Positions 27,747 to 36,718 of a stretch of DNA of 64,000 bases are shown one piece after another. Each line of letters begins with the position of its first letter. The stretch's first letter is position 1. The notes under the pieces were generated by a model. That model was not told the origin of the DNA and did no database searches. It saw nothing but the letters and a program-made list of their open reading frames with translations. The position numbers were made by a program, and so were the translations under genes. The DNA comes from Chondromyces crocatus (lineage in GTDB: Bacteria; Myxococcota_A; Polyangia; Polyangiales; Polyangiaceae), in the NCBI RefSeq assembly GCF_001189295.1, contig NZ_CP012159.1:6154525-6218524 (forward strand), read 5' to 3'.

Positions 27747-28631
27747 ATGATGCGTGTCGCCCTCACGGTCGCTGTCTGCCTCACCGCTGTGAGCGCCCTG
27801 ACGGGTTGCGACATCCAGGCCTCGAACGGGAGCCGGGCGACGCTGACGTACACCACGGACGCGCGCAAGGCGTACCAGGAGGCGCTCACGGCGTTCCGGG
27901 CGCGTGAGTGGGAAGACGCGCGGGCGCTGTTCAAGGATCTGCAGAAGCTCTTCCCTTACAGCGCCTACGCGAAACTCGCGGGGCTGCGGGTGGCGGACAT
28001 CGACTTCGAGCTGCAGCGCTACCCGGAGTCGGTGTCGGCTTACCGGGAGTGGATCCAGAACAATCGCACCGACAAGGATGTGGAGTACGCGCGCTACCGG
28101 ATCGGGAAGGCGCTGCATGAGGACATCAACGACGGGTTCTTGCAGCCGCCTGCCGAGGAGCGGGATCAGGCGGTGACCATCGATGCGTACAAGGAGCTGC
28201 GCGGGTTTCTCCGGCAGTTTCCTCGGAGCCGGTACGGCAAGGACGCGGCGTACATGCTGGAGGCCGTCACCGGGCGGCTGGTGCGGCACGAGCTGTACGT
28301 GGCGCACTTCTATCTGAAGAGGGATCGGTTCGAGGCGGCGGTGGCGCGCATCGACTTCGCGCTGCGCAACTACCCGAACTCGGGGCTCGACCCGGAGGCG
28401 CTGGTGCTGAAGGGCGAGACGCTGCTCAAGATGAAGCGGGTGCCGGAGGCGCGCTGGGTATTCCAGTCGGTGGTGCGGGACTGGGGTGGGCCGTTCGCGT
28501 CCCCGGCGCGGCGCTTTCTGGAGGACATCGGCGACGGGCCGGTCAAGGAGCCTCTGGAGGCGGAGGCGGCGAAGGGCGCCGGGGCGCAGAAGCCGATGAG
28601 CCCAGGGGCCGCGCCCGGGAGGCCGCGTTGA
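27747..28631 (+). CDS. bamD: Outer-membrane assembly lipoprotein BamD (YfiO/ComL)
   Basis: 294 residues. The start at 27747 (or the ATG of the next codon) gives a lipoprotein signal with lipobox ALTGC (Cys21); the longer in-frame extension upstream only translates the repeat array. The mature protein is a TPR chain typical of BamD: KAYQEALTAFRAREWEDARA, FPYSAYAKLAGLRVADIDFE, YGKDAAYMLEAVTGRLVRHE, HFYLKRDRFEAAVARIDFAL. BamD is the essential outer-membrane lipoprotein that works with BamA in folding beta-barrel proteins. A yfgM-like gene and bamB are about 5 kb downstream on the same strand. The TTG start of the next gene overlaps the stop. Confidence 0.88.
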   Translation: MMRVALTVAVCLTAVSALTGCDIQASNGSRATLTYTTDARKAYQEALTAFRAREWEDARALFKDLQKLFPYSAYAKLAGLRVADIDFELQRYPESVSAYREWIQNNRTDKDVEYARYRIGKALHEDINDGFLQPPAEERDQAVTIDAYKELRGFLRQFPRSRYGKDAAYMLEAVTGRLVRHELYVAHFYLKRDRFEAAVARIDFALRNYPNSGLDPEALVLKGETLLKMKRVPEARWVFQSVVRDWGGPFASPARRFLEDIGDGPVKEPLEAEAAKGAGAQKPMSPGAAPGRPR

Positions 28632-28936
28632 GCCAGACGAGGTCGCGGCCGAGCGCGGGGGTGCGCTACGTGGTGGTGCTGGAGTCGGGGGAGGAGGTCG
28701 TTTACCGCGGCTTCGCGTTCCTGCCGGACGCCGACCTGCCGCTGGAGGTGCGCTTCGCAGCGTCGGGGGCGGCGACGGCGAAGGTGGATGCAACGGCGCT
28801 CCCGTCGCAAGGCGAGGGGGCTCCCGATGTGCCGGAGCTGGAGCGCGAGGCGGCGGCGCTGCTGCGCGCTGCGGTGAAGGCGTCGAGCACCGCCGGGCGC
28901 CCTCCGCCGCGCAGGGTGGTGCGCTGGCGGGCGTAG
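28628..28936 (+). CDS. Small hypothetical protein coupled to bamD
   Basis: 102 residues from a TTG that overlaps the bamD stop (TTGA); GGGAGG lies five bases before it. The first half is a beta pattern (VRYVVVLESGEEVVYRGFAF, LPLEVRFAASG), the second helical (ELEREAAALLRAAVKAS). No family is recognised. Its coupling to bamD and closeness to greA argue that it is translated. Confidence 0.5.
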   Translation: MSQTRSRPSAGVRYVVVLESGEEVVYRGFAFLPDADLPLEVRFAASGAATAKVDATALPSQGEGAPDVPELEREAAALLRAAVKASSTAGRPPPRRVVRWRA

Positions 28937-28994
28937 GCGCGCGCGCGCAGGTGGATCCCAACGCTCGTCGGAGCGTGCTACAACCGGGACCACC

Positions 28995-29471
28995 ATGTCC
29001 GAGAAAGTACCGATGACACCCGAGGGGCAGGCCCGCCTCCGCGAGGAGATGCGCCGGCTGAAGGAAGTCGAGTTGCCGCAGGTGGTGAAGGATATTGCGG
29101 TGGCCCGGGATCACGGAGACATCTCCGAGAATGCCGAGTACCACGCCGCGAAAGAGCGCCAAGGGATGATCGTGGCGCGCATCTCGTACCTGGAGCAGAC
29201 CATCTCCAGGGCCGAGGTGATCGATCCTTCGAAGCTCAAGGGCAGCAAGGTCCAGTTCGGGGCGCGGGTGAAGGTCGCGAACGTGGACAGTGGCGAGGAG
29301 CAGACCTTCCAGCTCGTCGGGCCCGACGAGGCCGACATCAAGAAGGGGACGATCTCGGTGACGTCGCCGATGGCGCGCGGGCTGATCGGGCGCGAGGTGG
29401 GTGACGAGGTGCGGGTGGTCATGCCGGCAGGGCCACGCACCTTCGAGATCCTCGAGATAGCCTATCTATGA
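28995..29471 (+). CDS. greA: Transcription elongation factor GreA
   Basis: 158 residues, the normal length. The N-terminal coiled coil (MTPEGQARLREEMRRLKEVE) carries the acidic tip ARDHGDISENAEYHAAK that reaches into the RNA polymerase secondary channel. The C-terminal domain has FGARVKVANVDSGEEQTFQL and the closing ISVTSPMARGLIGREVGDEV. GreA stimulates cleavage of backtracked RNA. Its stop overlaps the next start as ATGA. Confidence 0.97.
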   Translation: MSEKVPMTPEGQARLREEMRRLKEVELPQVVKDIAVARDHGDISENAEYHAAKERQGMIVARISYLEQTISRAEVIDPSKLKGSKVQFGARVKVANVDSGEEQTFQLVGPDEADIKKGTISVTSPMARGLIGREVGDEVRVVMPAGPRTFEILEIAYL

Positions 29472-32400
29472 CGGATCCGGATGCCCGGGGGAGGCGTCGG
29501 CTGGGCCGGCAAGACCCCCGGACTTCGGAGGACGCGCGCGCGCACCGGGTTCCCAGCCAGGCCGAGATCGTCGAGGGGTCGCGTGGCGCGGCGCCGGCGG
29601 CGCCTCGGGGCGGGAGCGGTGCGGGCGTGGTCGGGGTGAGCGGTGGCGCGGGCGCGCGAGGCCCGGCGCGGTCGCTGTCGCCACGATCGCCGTTCTCCAG
29701 CAGCGCCGCGCTGACGTCGGGCGGTGGTCGCGTGGAGACGGCGCTCGGCTGGCGGATCGCGGACGCTTACCTCGCGCTGTCGGCGCTGTCGGTGGCCGAG
29801 CTGGTCGCGGTGGCGGTGGTGGGGCACCGGGAGCTGGCGTGGCCTTACGAGATGGGGTGGGCGCTGCGGGATTTGCTTCCGCTGGCGCTGGCCGCGGCGG
29901 CCCCGGCGGCGCTCGTGGGTGGGGCGCTGGTGGAGCTGTCGACGTGGGCCGATCGGCCGCGGGCGAGGACGGCGCTGGCGTTGCTCGCGGCGCTGTTCGC
30001 GGGGGTGGTGGGCTTCGGGGTGTCCGGGGGGCGGCGGGTCGAGGCGCTGCGGGTGCCGTTCGTGGCGGCGCTGGTGGTCGGGGCGGGGTTGGCCGCGTTC
30101 TGGATCGCGCCGCGGTTGGCCAGGGCGCTGCGTGCGGTGGACGCGGAGGGGCGCGTTCCAGCGCGGGGCGAGGGGAGCGAAGGACCGGGGAAGGGGAAGC
30201 GGGGGGCGGCGCGGTGGACGCGGCGTCTCGGTGCGCGCGCGGGGTTCTTGCTGTCGGTGGGCCTGGGGGTGGTGGCGCTGGAGGTGGCGAACGCGCGGGT
30301 GTTGCCGAGGCTGTACCCGGCGTTCCATCTGGGGCTGGGCGTGCTGACGCTGCTGCTCGCGTGTGCGGTGCCGCTCGCGCTGGGGACGTGGCGGCGGTCG
30401 GTGGGGCGGGCTTCGGGGGCGCTGGTGCTGTTCGCGCTGTCGGCGGCGATGATGCCAGGGTCGGCGACGCGGCTGTCGCAGAAGGACAACCTGCGCCTGG
30501 TGATGCTGGATCGGGGGCCGCTGCTGGGGAAGGCGGTGGAGCTGGGGGCGATGCTGTCGCCGCCAGAGCCGTTCGAGGACGAGCCGCTGGAGGAGATCGC
30601 GAGCGGGCAGTCGATCGATCTGCGGGGGCGTGATCTGGTGCTGATCACGGTGGACGCGCTGCGGGCCGATCACGTCGGGGCCTACGGGTACGGGCGCCCG
30701 ACGACGCCGAACCTGGACCGGCTGGCCGCGGAGGGGGTGGTGTTCGAGGCGGCGTACACGCCGACACCGCACACGTCGTACGCGGTGGCGTCGTTGATGA
30801 CGGGCAAGTACATGCGGCCGCTGCTCTTGCAGGGGCTGGGAGAAGACTCGGAGACGTTCGCGCAGTACATGCAGCGTTACGGGTACAAGACGGCGGGGTT
30901 CTATCCGCCGGCGGTGTTCTTCATCGATGGCGACCGGTTCGGTGACCTGCGGGATCGGGGGCTGGACTTCGAGTACAAGCGGGTGGAGTTCGCGAGCGCG
31001 GCACTGCGGGTGGAGCAGGTGGAGCGCTACCTGAGCGGGGTGCGGGACGACGATCGGGTGTTCCTGTGGGTGCATCTGTTCGAGCCGCATGAGCCGTACG
31101 AGGCGCGGCCGGATCATCCGTTCGGGGTGCGGGACATCGATCGGTACGACGCGGAGATCGAGGCGGCCGACGCGGGGCTCGGGGCGATCGTGGCGGCGGT
31201 ACGGCGGTCACGGCCAGGGGCGGTGGTGGTGGCGACGGCGGATCACGGGGAGGAGTTCGGGGAGCACGGGGGGCGCTACCACGGGACGACGGTATACGAG
31301 GAGCAGGCGCGAGTGCCGCTGGTGGTGAGCGCGCCCGGGCTGCTCGCGCCGCGTCGGGTGAAGGCGGCCGTCGGGTTGACGGACATCCTGCCGACGGTGC
31401 TGGCAGGGCTGTCGATCCCACGGCCAGCGCGGATCCGGGGGGCGGATCTGGGGCCGTTGCTGGCAGGGAAGGTGGAGGGGGCCGAGGAGGAGAAGTTCAC
31501 GGCGTTCGTGGAGACGGACGCGCAGGCGATGCTGGGGCGGGGGTCGCTGCGGCTGCTGTGCATGCGGCGGGTCGGTGCGTGCGCGCTGTACGATGTGGCG
31601 ACGGATCCACTGGAGAAGCGGGACATCGCAGCGGTGAAGCCGGCCGAGGTTGCGTCGCTGCGGTTGGCGCTGCGGTCGCTGGAGGCGTCGCACGGGCGGT
31701 TCGAGGTGCGGGGGCTGCGGCGCGAGGGGAAGGGGTGGCCAGACGCGCTGCGGCGGGGGATCGCGGGGGACGGGGACGCGGTGGTGGAGGTGGCTGCGCT
31801 GCTGGACGACGCGGATGTGGCCATCCGGCGGAAGGCGGCGGAGGTGCTGTTCGAGCTGCGGCGGAGCGAGGCAGGGCCGGCGCTGCGGCTTGCGCTGGTG
31901 CGCGATGAGGACGAGGAGGTGCGGCGGTGGGCTGCGCTGTCGCTCACGCGGCTGGGGGAAGGGGCGCCGCTGACGCGAGAGCTGTTGACGGGGCCGGATC
32001 GGCGGTTGCGTCGGTTCGCCGCGCTTTCGCTGGCAGAGTCAGGGGATCGGCGGGGGGAAGATGTGCTGGTGGCGTGGCTCCGGGAGGCGCTGTCCGGCAA
32101 GGGGGAGCCGGTGGGCTTCGAGCGGACGCGGGAGATGATGGAGGCGCTCGGGAAGCTGAAGACGAAGGCGGCGCTGGGGCCGCTGTTGCGAGCGCTCGAG
32201 GATGTGCGGCTGCGACCGTACGCGGCGGCAGCGCTGGCGGCGCTGGGAGAAGAGGCGGCGCGTCCGGCGCTGGCCGAGCGCTTCGGAGCAGAGCGGTACC
32301 ACACGGCGCGGATGGCGCTGGCCGAGGCGCTGGTGAAGCTCGGGGCAGGGCCGGAGATGCGGGCGCCGCTGGTGCGGTTCCTGGGGATCCCGGATCCGCT

Positions 32401-33001
32401 GCCGGAGGGGTTGCTCCTGGCGCAGCGAGCGGATGTGCTGGATCTGATCGGGGGGCCGCGAAAGCGGGATCTGGAGCGGCTGCGCCGGTTCGCGCGGAGC
32501 GGGATCGGTGTGGGGCTGACGGTGCCGAAGGCGGGGAACGGCAAGGGGCTGCGGGTACTGTGCCGGGCCCGGACGACGGACGATGAGGCGGGGGAGGTGC
32601 GGTTCGGGATGCGTCGGCGGGGTGGGCCTCCGCCGAAGCGGGACAGGTCGTCGCTGGTGCCGGCGGCGGCGCCGGATCTGGATCCGGAGCGGTCGGTGTC
32701 GCTGTCGTTCGCGCCCGGGGGGGAGGCGACCGAGGTGATGGCGACGCTGCCGGAAAGCATCGGGGTGAAGGCGGGGGAGCACGGGGATTTCGTGGTGTAC
32801 GCGACGCAGAACGTGGAGCTCGTTGCGTGTGCGGTGGTGCCGCTCTCGGACGAGTTGCCACCTCCACCGCCAGAGCCGTGGCTGCCCGGGGACACGGGAG
32901 ATGCTGGGGGGGCGGCGGTGCCCGCGGGGTCAGGAGCGCCGGGGAACGCTGCGGTGCCCGCGGCGTCGGCGGAGCCCGGGTCGTCGCCAGGCGGTCGGTG
33001 A
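29468..33001 (+). CDS. Membrane sulfatase-fold (alkaline phosphatase superfamily) protein with HEAT repeats
   Basis: 1177 residues. A disordered N-terminus (~1-85) is followed by about seven membrane segments (~95-350). Residues ~388-655 are a sulfatase-type domain: LITVDALRADHVGAYGYG (metal Asp396), TPHTSYAVASLMTGKY, LFEPHEPYEA, and VVATADHGEEFGEHGGRYHG. At the place of the CxPxR formylglycine Cys stands Thr436, as in phosphoglycerol or phosphoethanolamine transferases and other non-sulfatase members. Residues ~760-970 are HEAT-like repeats (VRRWAALSLTRLGEGAPL, RLRRFAALSLAESGDRRG). The last ~200 residues form a further domain. It probably modifies an envelope lipid or polymer head group; the substrate is unknown. 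It is translationally coupled to greA and followed by yfgM-bamB. Confidence 0.8.
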   Translation: MTDPDARGRRRLGRQDPRTSEDARAHRVPSQAEIVEGSRGAAPAAPRGGSGAGVVGVSGGAGARGPARSLSPRSPFSSSAALTSGGGRVETALGWRIADAYLALSALSVAELVAVAVVGHRELAWPYEMGWALRDLLPLALAAAAPAALVGGALVELSTWADRPRARTALALLAALFAGVVGFGVSGGRRVEALRVPFVAALVVGAGLAAFWIAPRLARALRAVDAEGRVPARGEGSEGPGKGKRGAARWTRRLGARAGFLLSVGLGVVALEVANARVLPRLYPAFHLGLGVLTLLLACAVPLALGTWRRSVGRASGALVLFALSAAMMPGSATRLSQKDNLRLVMLDRGPLLGKAVELGAMLSPPEPFEDEPLEEIASGQSIDLRGRDLVLITVDALRADHVGAYGYGRPTTPNLDRLAAEGVVFEAAYTPTPHTSYAVASLMTGKYMRPLLLQGLGEDSETFAQYMQRYGYKTAGFYPPAVFFIDGDRFGDLRDRGLDFEYKRVEFASAALRVEQVERYLSGVRDDDRVFLWVHLFEPHEPYEARPDHPFGVRDIDRYDAEIEAADAGLGAIVAAVRRSRPGAVVVATADHGEEFGEHGGRYHGTTVYEEQARVPLVVSAPGLLAPRRVKAAVGLTDILPTVLAGLSIPRPARIRGADLGPLLAGKVEGAEEEKFTAFVETDAQAMLGRGSLRLLCMRRVGACALYDVATDPLEKRDIAAVKPAEVASLRLALRSLEASHGRFEVRGLRREGKGWPDALRRGIAGDGDAVVEVAALLDDADVAIRRKAAEVLFELRRSEAGPALRLALVRDEDEEVRRWAALSLTRLGEGAPLTRELLTGPDRRLRRFAALSLAESGDRRGEDVLVAWLREALSGKGEPVGFERTREMMEALGKLKTKAALGPLLRALEDVRLRPYAAAALAALGEEAARPALAERFGAERYHTARMALAEALVKLGAGPEMRAPLVRFLGIPDPLPEGLLLAQRADVLDLIGGPRKRDLERLRRFARSGIGVGLTVPKAGNGKGLRVLCRARTTDDEAGEVRFGMRRRGGPPPKRDRSSLVPAAAPDLDPERSVSLSFAPGGEATEVMATLPESIGVKAGEHGDFVVYATQNVELVACAVVPLSDELPPPPPEPWLPGDTGDAGGAAVPAGSGAPGNAAVPAASAEPGSSPGGR

Positions 33002-33083
33002 CGGGGCAGGGCGGCGCGAAAGTCGGTGTGAAGGCTGGAGAGGCGGATTGACGCCGCGGGGGGCGGGACTAGAGTCCCGGCCC

Positions 33084-34346
33084 GTGTCGGACAAGGAAGC
33101 CAAGGCCAAAGAGCCGGTAGACGCCGCGGACGAAGGAACCGAGGAGAGCAAGGGGACGAGCCCCAAGGAGGCCGCCGCGGACGAGACGCGGGACGAGGCC
33201 GCTGCTCGGATGGCCGAGGCGCTCGGTGTGGACGGGGAAGAGGACGCGGGCGAGAAGGCCGCGGCGGACGGCGAGGGGGAGAGCGCAGAGGCGCAAGCGC
33301 CGAAGGCGCCGCCGAACCGTGCGTCGCGTCGCCGTGACGAGGTGCGGAAGCGCCGTGGAGCCGCCGCCGAGGATCTGCCGAAGGACCGGAATGCGCGAGC
33401 CAAGGAGCTGCTGAAGCGCCGGCAGGAAGCCGCCGCAGAGCGGCAGGGGCGGGTGAGTTCGCAGCTCGGCACCGGCGAGATGGTCGAGGACGTGCTCGCG
33501 CGCGCGACGTCGGGGTCGTGGAAGTGGATCCGGCAGAACTTCGCGCTGGTCCAGATGATCCTGGTCGGCGGGGTGATCGCCACGGGCGTGGTGCTGTTCT
33601 TCCTGTACCGCTCGGACGAGAAGTCCGCGACGATCTCGGATGCGCTGGCCGCAGCCGTGGCCGCCGATCGGGGGCGGGTGCTGGCGGAGGACAAGCGGAG
33701 CGACGAGGAGAAGGCGTTCGATCCGACGAAGGTCTACAAGACGTCGGATGAGCGCGCGGACGCGGCGCTCGCGGCGTACAAGCAGGTCGTCGCAGAGCAC
33801 GGTGGTACGGGCGCCGGGGTGCTCGCGCGGCTGGGCGAGGCCGGGGCGCTGCTCGACAAGAAGGAGTGGGGACCCGCGCTGGAGGCGTACAACGCGGTGT
33901 CGGTGTCGACGCTGGCGAGCGCCGACGCTGATGTGAAGGGGCGCGCGCTGGAGGGGATGGGCTTTGCGAAGGAAGGCCAGAAGGATCTGGACGGCGCGCT
34001 CGCGCACTTCAAGGAGCTGGAAGGGGTCGACGCGCGAGGCTTCAAGGAGCTCGGGCTGTATCACCAGGCGCGTATCCAGCTCGCGAAGGGCGACAAGGAG
34101 AAGGCGAAGGAGCTGTTCAAGGCCGCGCGGGAGAAGCTGACTGCGAGCGGGCCGGACAAAGGCTCGCCGTTCCTGAGCGCCATGGTGGAGGATGCGCTGC
34201 GGCAGCTCGATCCCGAGGCGGTTCCGCCTCCCGCGCAGCTCGGTGGCGGTGGGTCGAAGGGGCCGGCGCTGTCGCAAGAGGAGCTGGAGCGGCTGATCAA
34301 CCAGGCGAAGGAGAACGCCAAGAAGAACCTGGGGCAGACCGAATGA
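33084..34346 (+). CDS. YfgM-like membrane-anchored TPR protein
   Basis: 420 residues from a GTG. Residues 1-125 are charged and cytoplasmic, including a basic Arg/Lys stretch; one membrane segment lies at ~152-174 (FALVQMILVGGVIATGVVLF). The periplasmic part has TPR-type helices (ADAALAAYKQVVAEHGGTGA, ARLGEAGALLDKKEWGPALE, DLDGALAHFKELEGVDARGF) and a charged C-terminal helix. Membrane topology, TPR domain and position directly before bamB match E. coli YfgM, a periplasmic chaperone partner of SecYEG. The cytoplasmic region is much longer than in E. coli. ATGA overlap with bamB. Confidence 0.7.
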   Translation: MSDKEAKAKEPVDAADEGTEESKGTSPKEAAADETRDEAAARMAEALGVDGEEDAGEKAAADGEGESAEAQAPKAPPNRASRRRDEVRKRRGAAAEDLPKDRNARAKELLKRRQEAAAERQGRVSSQLGTGEMVEDVLARATSGSWKWIRQNFALVQMILVGGVIATGVVLFFLYRSDEKSATISDALAAAVAADRGRVLAEDKRSDEEKAFDPTKVYKTSDERADAALAAYKQVVAEHGGTGAGVLARLGEAGALLDKKEWGPALEAYNAVSVSTLASADADVKGRALEGMGFAKEGQKDLDGALAHFKELEGVDARGFKELGLYHQARIQLAKGDKEKAKELFKAAREKLTASGPDKGSPFLSAMVEDALRQLDPEAVPPPAQLGGGGSKGPALSQEELERLINQAKENAKKNLGQTE

Positions 34347-35644
34347 GCAAGCGGACGGCGGCGCTCGGGTCGCTTGTCGTCGCGGCGCTCGGGTCGCTGC
34401 TGGTCACGGTGGCCAGTGGGTGCGGGAGCATCGGGACGCTGGGCGCCCCCGAGGCGCCGCTGTGGCTCCATCATCCAGGTTCGGCGCTGTCGATCCAGAT
34501 GCGCAAGGAGATCACGGCGGAGTCGCGCAAGGTAGGCGAGGTCTACGAGCGCGGTCAGCCGGCGATCGACGTGGCGCACCGGCGGGTCTTCGTCGGGTCG
34601 AGCGACTGGGGTCTGTACGCGGTGCGCGCGGACACGGGCGACGTGATCTGGCGCTTCGAGACGATGGGGCCGGTGCAGTGCGAGCCCCTGTACGATCCGG
34701 TATCGGACTCGGTGTTCTTCGGCTCGAACGACGGTGCGCTCTACAAGGTGCGCGCGACGGACGGCAAGCTGGAGTTCCGGTTCATGACGAACGCCGAGGT
34801 GTCGCGACGGCCCGTGCTGCGCGACGGCGTGGTCTATGCGACGAACGCGAACGATACGCTGGTTGCCCTCGACGCGACGACCGGGAAAATGCGGTGGTAC
34901 CAGCACCGGACGCCAGCGTTCGGGATGGAGGTCGCGGGGTACGCGGGGCCAGCGCTGGGTGAGGACAAGGTGTTCACCGCGTTCTCCGACGGGACCGTGA
35001 TGGCCTACGACATCAAGGACGGCTCCGAGGAGTGGGTGGCCGTGGATCTCGCCGCCGAGGCCGAGCAGGCCACGGGAGAGACGCCGAAGTACCTGGACGT
35101 GGACACCACGCCGCTCGTCGACAAGACGGCGAACGGTGAGGTGGTGTTCGTGGCGGGGTACGCCGCGGGGCTGTTCGCACTCGACGCCGAAGACGGCTCG
35201 CGCGTCTGGTCGAACGACAAAGCGGTGGGCGTGACGGAGATGATCCTGTGGCGTCAGCCGGCGCATCTTCCGCGCGACGGCAAGGGGCCCAGGGTGCCGG
35301 AGAAGAAGTTGATCATCGCGGCGTCGGGTCTGTCGGGGTTGTGGGCGATCGATCCGGCGGACGGTCGGACGGTCTGGCGGCGGAACCTGCCGGAGGGGGG
35401 GATGTCGGCACCCGTGCAGGTCGCTGGGGCCATCATGGTGGCGACGTCGCGGTACGGGTTGTTCCTGTTCTCGCCGGAGGACGGGGCAGTCATCGACGGG
35501 ATCGACATGGGAGGCGCGCTGTCGACGACGCCGGCCGCCTACGGTCGCCGTGCGTTCTTGCTCACCAACGGGGGCTCGCTGCTGGGTTTGCACATCACAG
35601 CGCCGTCGAGCGCCGTGGCCAAGTACCAGGCGCCGCCGCCTTGA
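34343..35644 (+). CDS. bamB: BamB-like outer-membrane assembly lipoprotein (PQQ beta-propeller)
   Basis: 433 residues. Signal with lipobox VASGC (Cys27). The mature part consists of propeller blades with the PQQ-like pattern (WGLYAVRADTGDVIWRFETM, GALYKVRATDGKLEFRF, TLVALDATTGKMRWYQHRTP, AGLFALDAEDGSRVWSNDKA, GLWAIDPADGRTVWRRNLPE, GLFLFSPEDGAVIDGIDMGG). BamB helps BamA fold outer-membrane proteins. The family also contains other PQQ-repeat lipoproteins, but a yfgM-like neighbour and bamD nearby make BamB the best reading. It is the last gene before the dif-containing gap. Confidence 0.82.
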   Translation: MSKRTAALGSLVVAALGSLLVTVASGCGSIGTLGAPEAPLWLHHPGSALSIQMRKEITAESRKVGEVYERGQPAIDVAHRRVFVGSSDWGLYAVRADTGDVIWRFETMGPVQCEPLYDPVSDSVFFGSNDGALYKVRATDGKLEFRFMTNAEVSRRPVLRDGVVYATNANDTLVALDATTGKMRWYQHRTPAFGMEVAGYAGPALGEDKVFTAFSDGTVMAYDIKDGSEEWVAVDLAAEAEQATGETPKYLDVDTTPLVDKTANGEVVFVAGYAAGLFALDAEDGSRVWSNDKAVGVTEMILWRQPAHLPRDGKGPRVPEKKLIIAASGLSGLWAIDPADGRTVWRRNLPEGGMSAPVQVAGAIMVATSRYGLFLFSPEDGAVIDGIDMGGALSTTPAAYGRRAFLLTNGGSLLGLHITAPSSAVAKYQAPPP

Positions 35645-35689
35645 TGAACGAGACCGGCGCGATGGCCTGAATTCGCCGGTCGGAAACGG

Positions 35690-36070
35690 AGCCCAGGCCC
35701 GGAACGCGGACGAGCTGCGGCTCGGACGTGGGGATCGGGCCTGGAAACTCCGGTGCCGTGGCTCGGAAGCTGGAATGGGCCTAACGTGGCGGAATTGGTT
35801 GAGCTGAGGGCGAAACGGGGCCTGGGACAGCCGCGGAACTGCGACTCAGGAGCTGGGATTGGGCCCAAAGTGGCGAGTTCGCTGAGCTGAGAGCGAAACG
35901 GGGCCTGGGAAGCGGAACCGGCCGTCGTGTGAGGTTGGAAACGGGGCCTGGAGCGGGCGTTTCGGCGGGGCCGAGGGCCGAGGTGGAAACTGGGCCCGGA
36001 TGGGTGGGAAACCCCGGTCGGTCCAGAGGCCAGAATCAGGCCCGGGAAGCGGGGAAAACTCACTGAACTG
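35690..36070. repeat. Degenerate G-rich direct repeats (GGGCCTGGGA core)
   Basis: At least seven variants of GGGCCTGG, often as GAAACGGGGCCTGGGA, occur on the plus strand. Two longer copies are clear: TGGAATGGGCCTAACGTGGC with its following ~45 bases (about 35771-35827) and the matching stretch about 84 bases later (35855-35910); GAGCTGAG precedes each GCGAAACGGGGCCTGGGA. A third, shorter relative is near 36060. No frame here has a start signal. All copies point towards the dif site at 36376. Confidence 0.6.
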
Positions 36071-36375
36071 AGGGCGGGGTCGGATCCGAGCGGCGGAAGG
36101 TCTGCCGGGTCGGGTCCAAGGGTGGAGAAGGCCGTCGTGTCTGGGCCGGTCGTCGAGCTGGCGCCGGAGGAGGCGAGGCGCGGATCCATCCGAGCGCGCT
36201 CGAAGCCGACCTGGGCTGATACGCCAGGACTCCTCAGAAGGGCGGACCGAGTTCGCGGTAGGTCGAGTGGCCCGGAGAGGCGCCTTGCCGAGGGAGAGCA
36301 GTGGGAAAGGGGGCGGAACTCCGGTGCAGATAGCCGGTTTCAGGCCCGATTCTTCCCTGCTTACGCAGGTATGTT

Positions 36376-36403
36376 AGTTCGCATAAGATACATTATGTAA
36401 ACT
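36376..36403. other. dif: dif site (XerC/XerD chromosome dimer resolution site)
   Basis: XerC-side arm AGTTCGCATAA (36376-36386), central GATACA, XerD-side arm TTATGTAAACT (36393-36403). The left arm matches the proteobacterial dif consensus as I recall it at 9-11 of 11 positions. The right arm differs from the E. coli arm TTATGTTAAAT at two positions and is identical to the B. subtilis one. The 28-bp size, 6-bp spacer and inverted-repeat form are all right, and the partial symmetry extends outwards (TTAGTT / AACTAA). It is strikingly AT-rich in ~70% GC DNA and lies in a 1-kb gap between convergent genes. Cells resolve chromosome dimers here at division, under FtsK control. Confidence 0.85.
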
Positions 36404-36718
36404 AACCTCGAAGGGCCGAAGCGGGCTCGGAGGACCACCGGACGCGCGTGGGATGCGCTGGCAAACGGCAGCGTGTTGGGTTGTCAGACGGCGTTCGAGC
36501 GCAATTTCTTCAACGCGCGGAGCGGTTCGCTGGCGGTTCGCTGACGTCTGGTCCGATCTCGCGTCGGGCGTCCGCGCGCGCAGGAGGCGGGGCTCAGGTC
36601 GAAAAGACACGGACCGAGCCCTGGAGGCCGAGCTTTCGCGTCAACGCTCCAGCGTTCCGGCCCAGCGTGATGGCCGTGAGGCGGTTCAGCTCTACTCTGG
36701 GGCTTGGCGGACGGGAGA

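Noticed and set aside
30760..30810. A true sulfatase for the membrane enzyme in the Bam block
   Set aside because: The formylglycine Cys/Ser motif CxPxR is absent; Thr436 occupies that position.
35539..36189. A 216-codon minus-strand frame over the GGGCCTGG repeats
   Set aside because: It translates the repeats, has no ribosome binding site and overlaps the end of bamB antisense.
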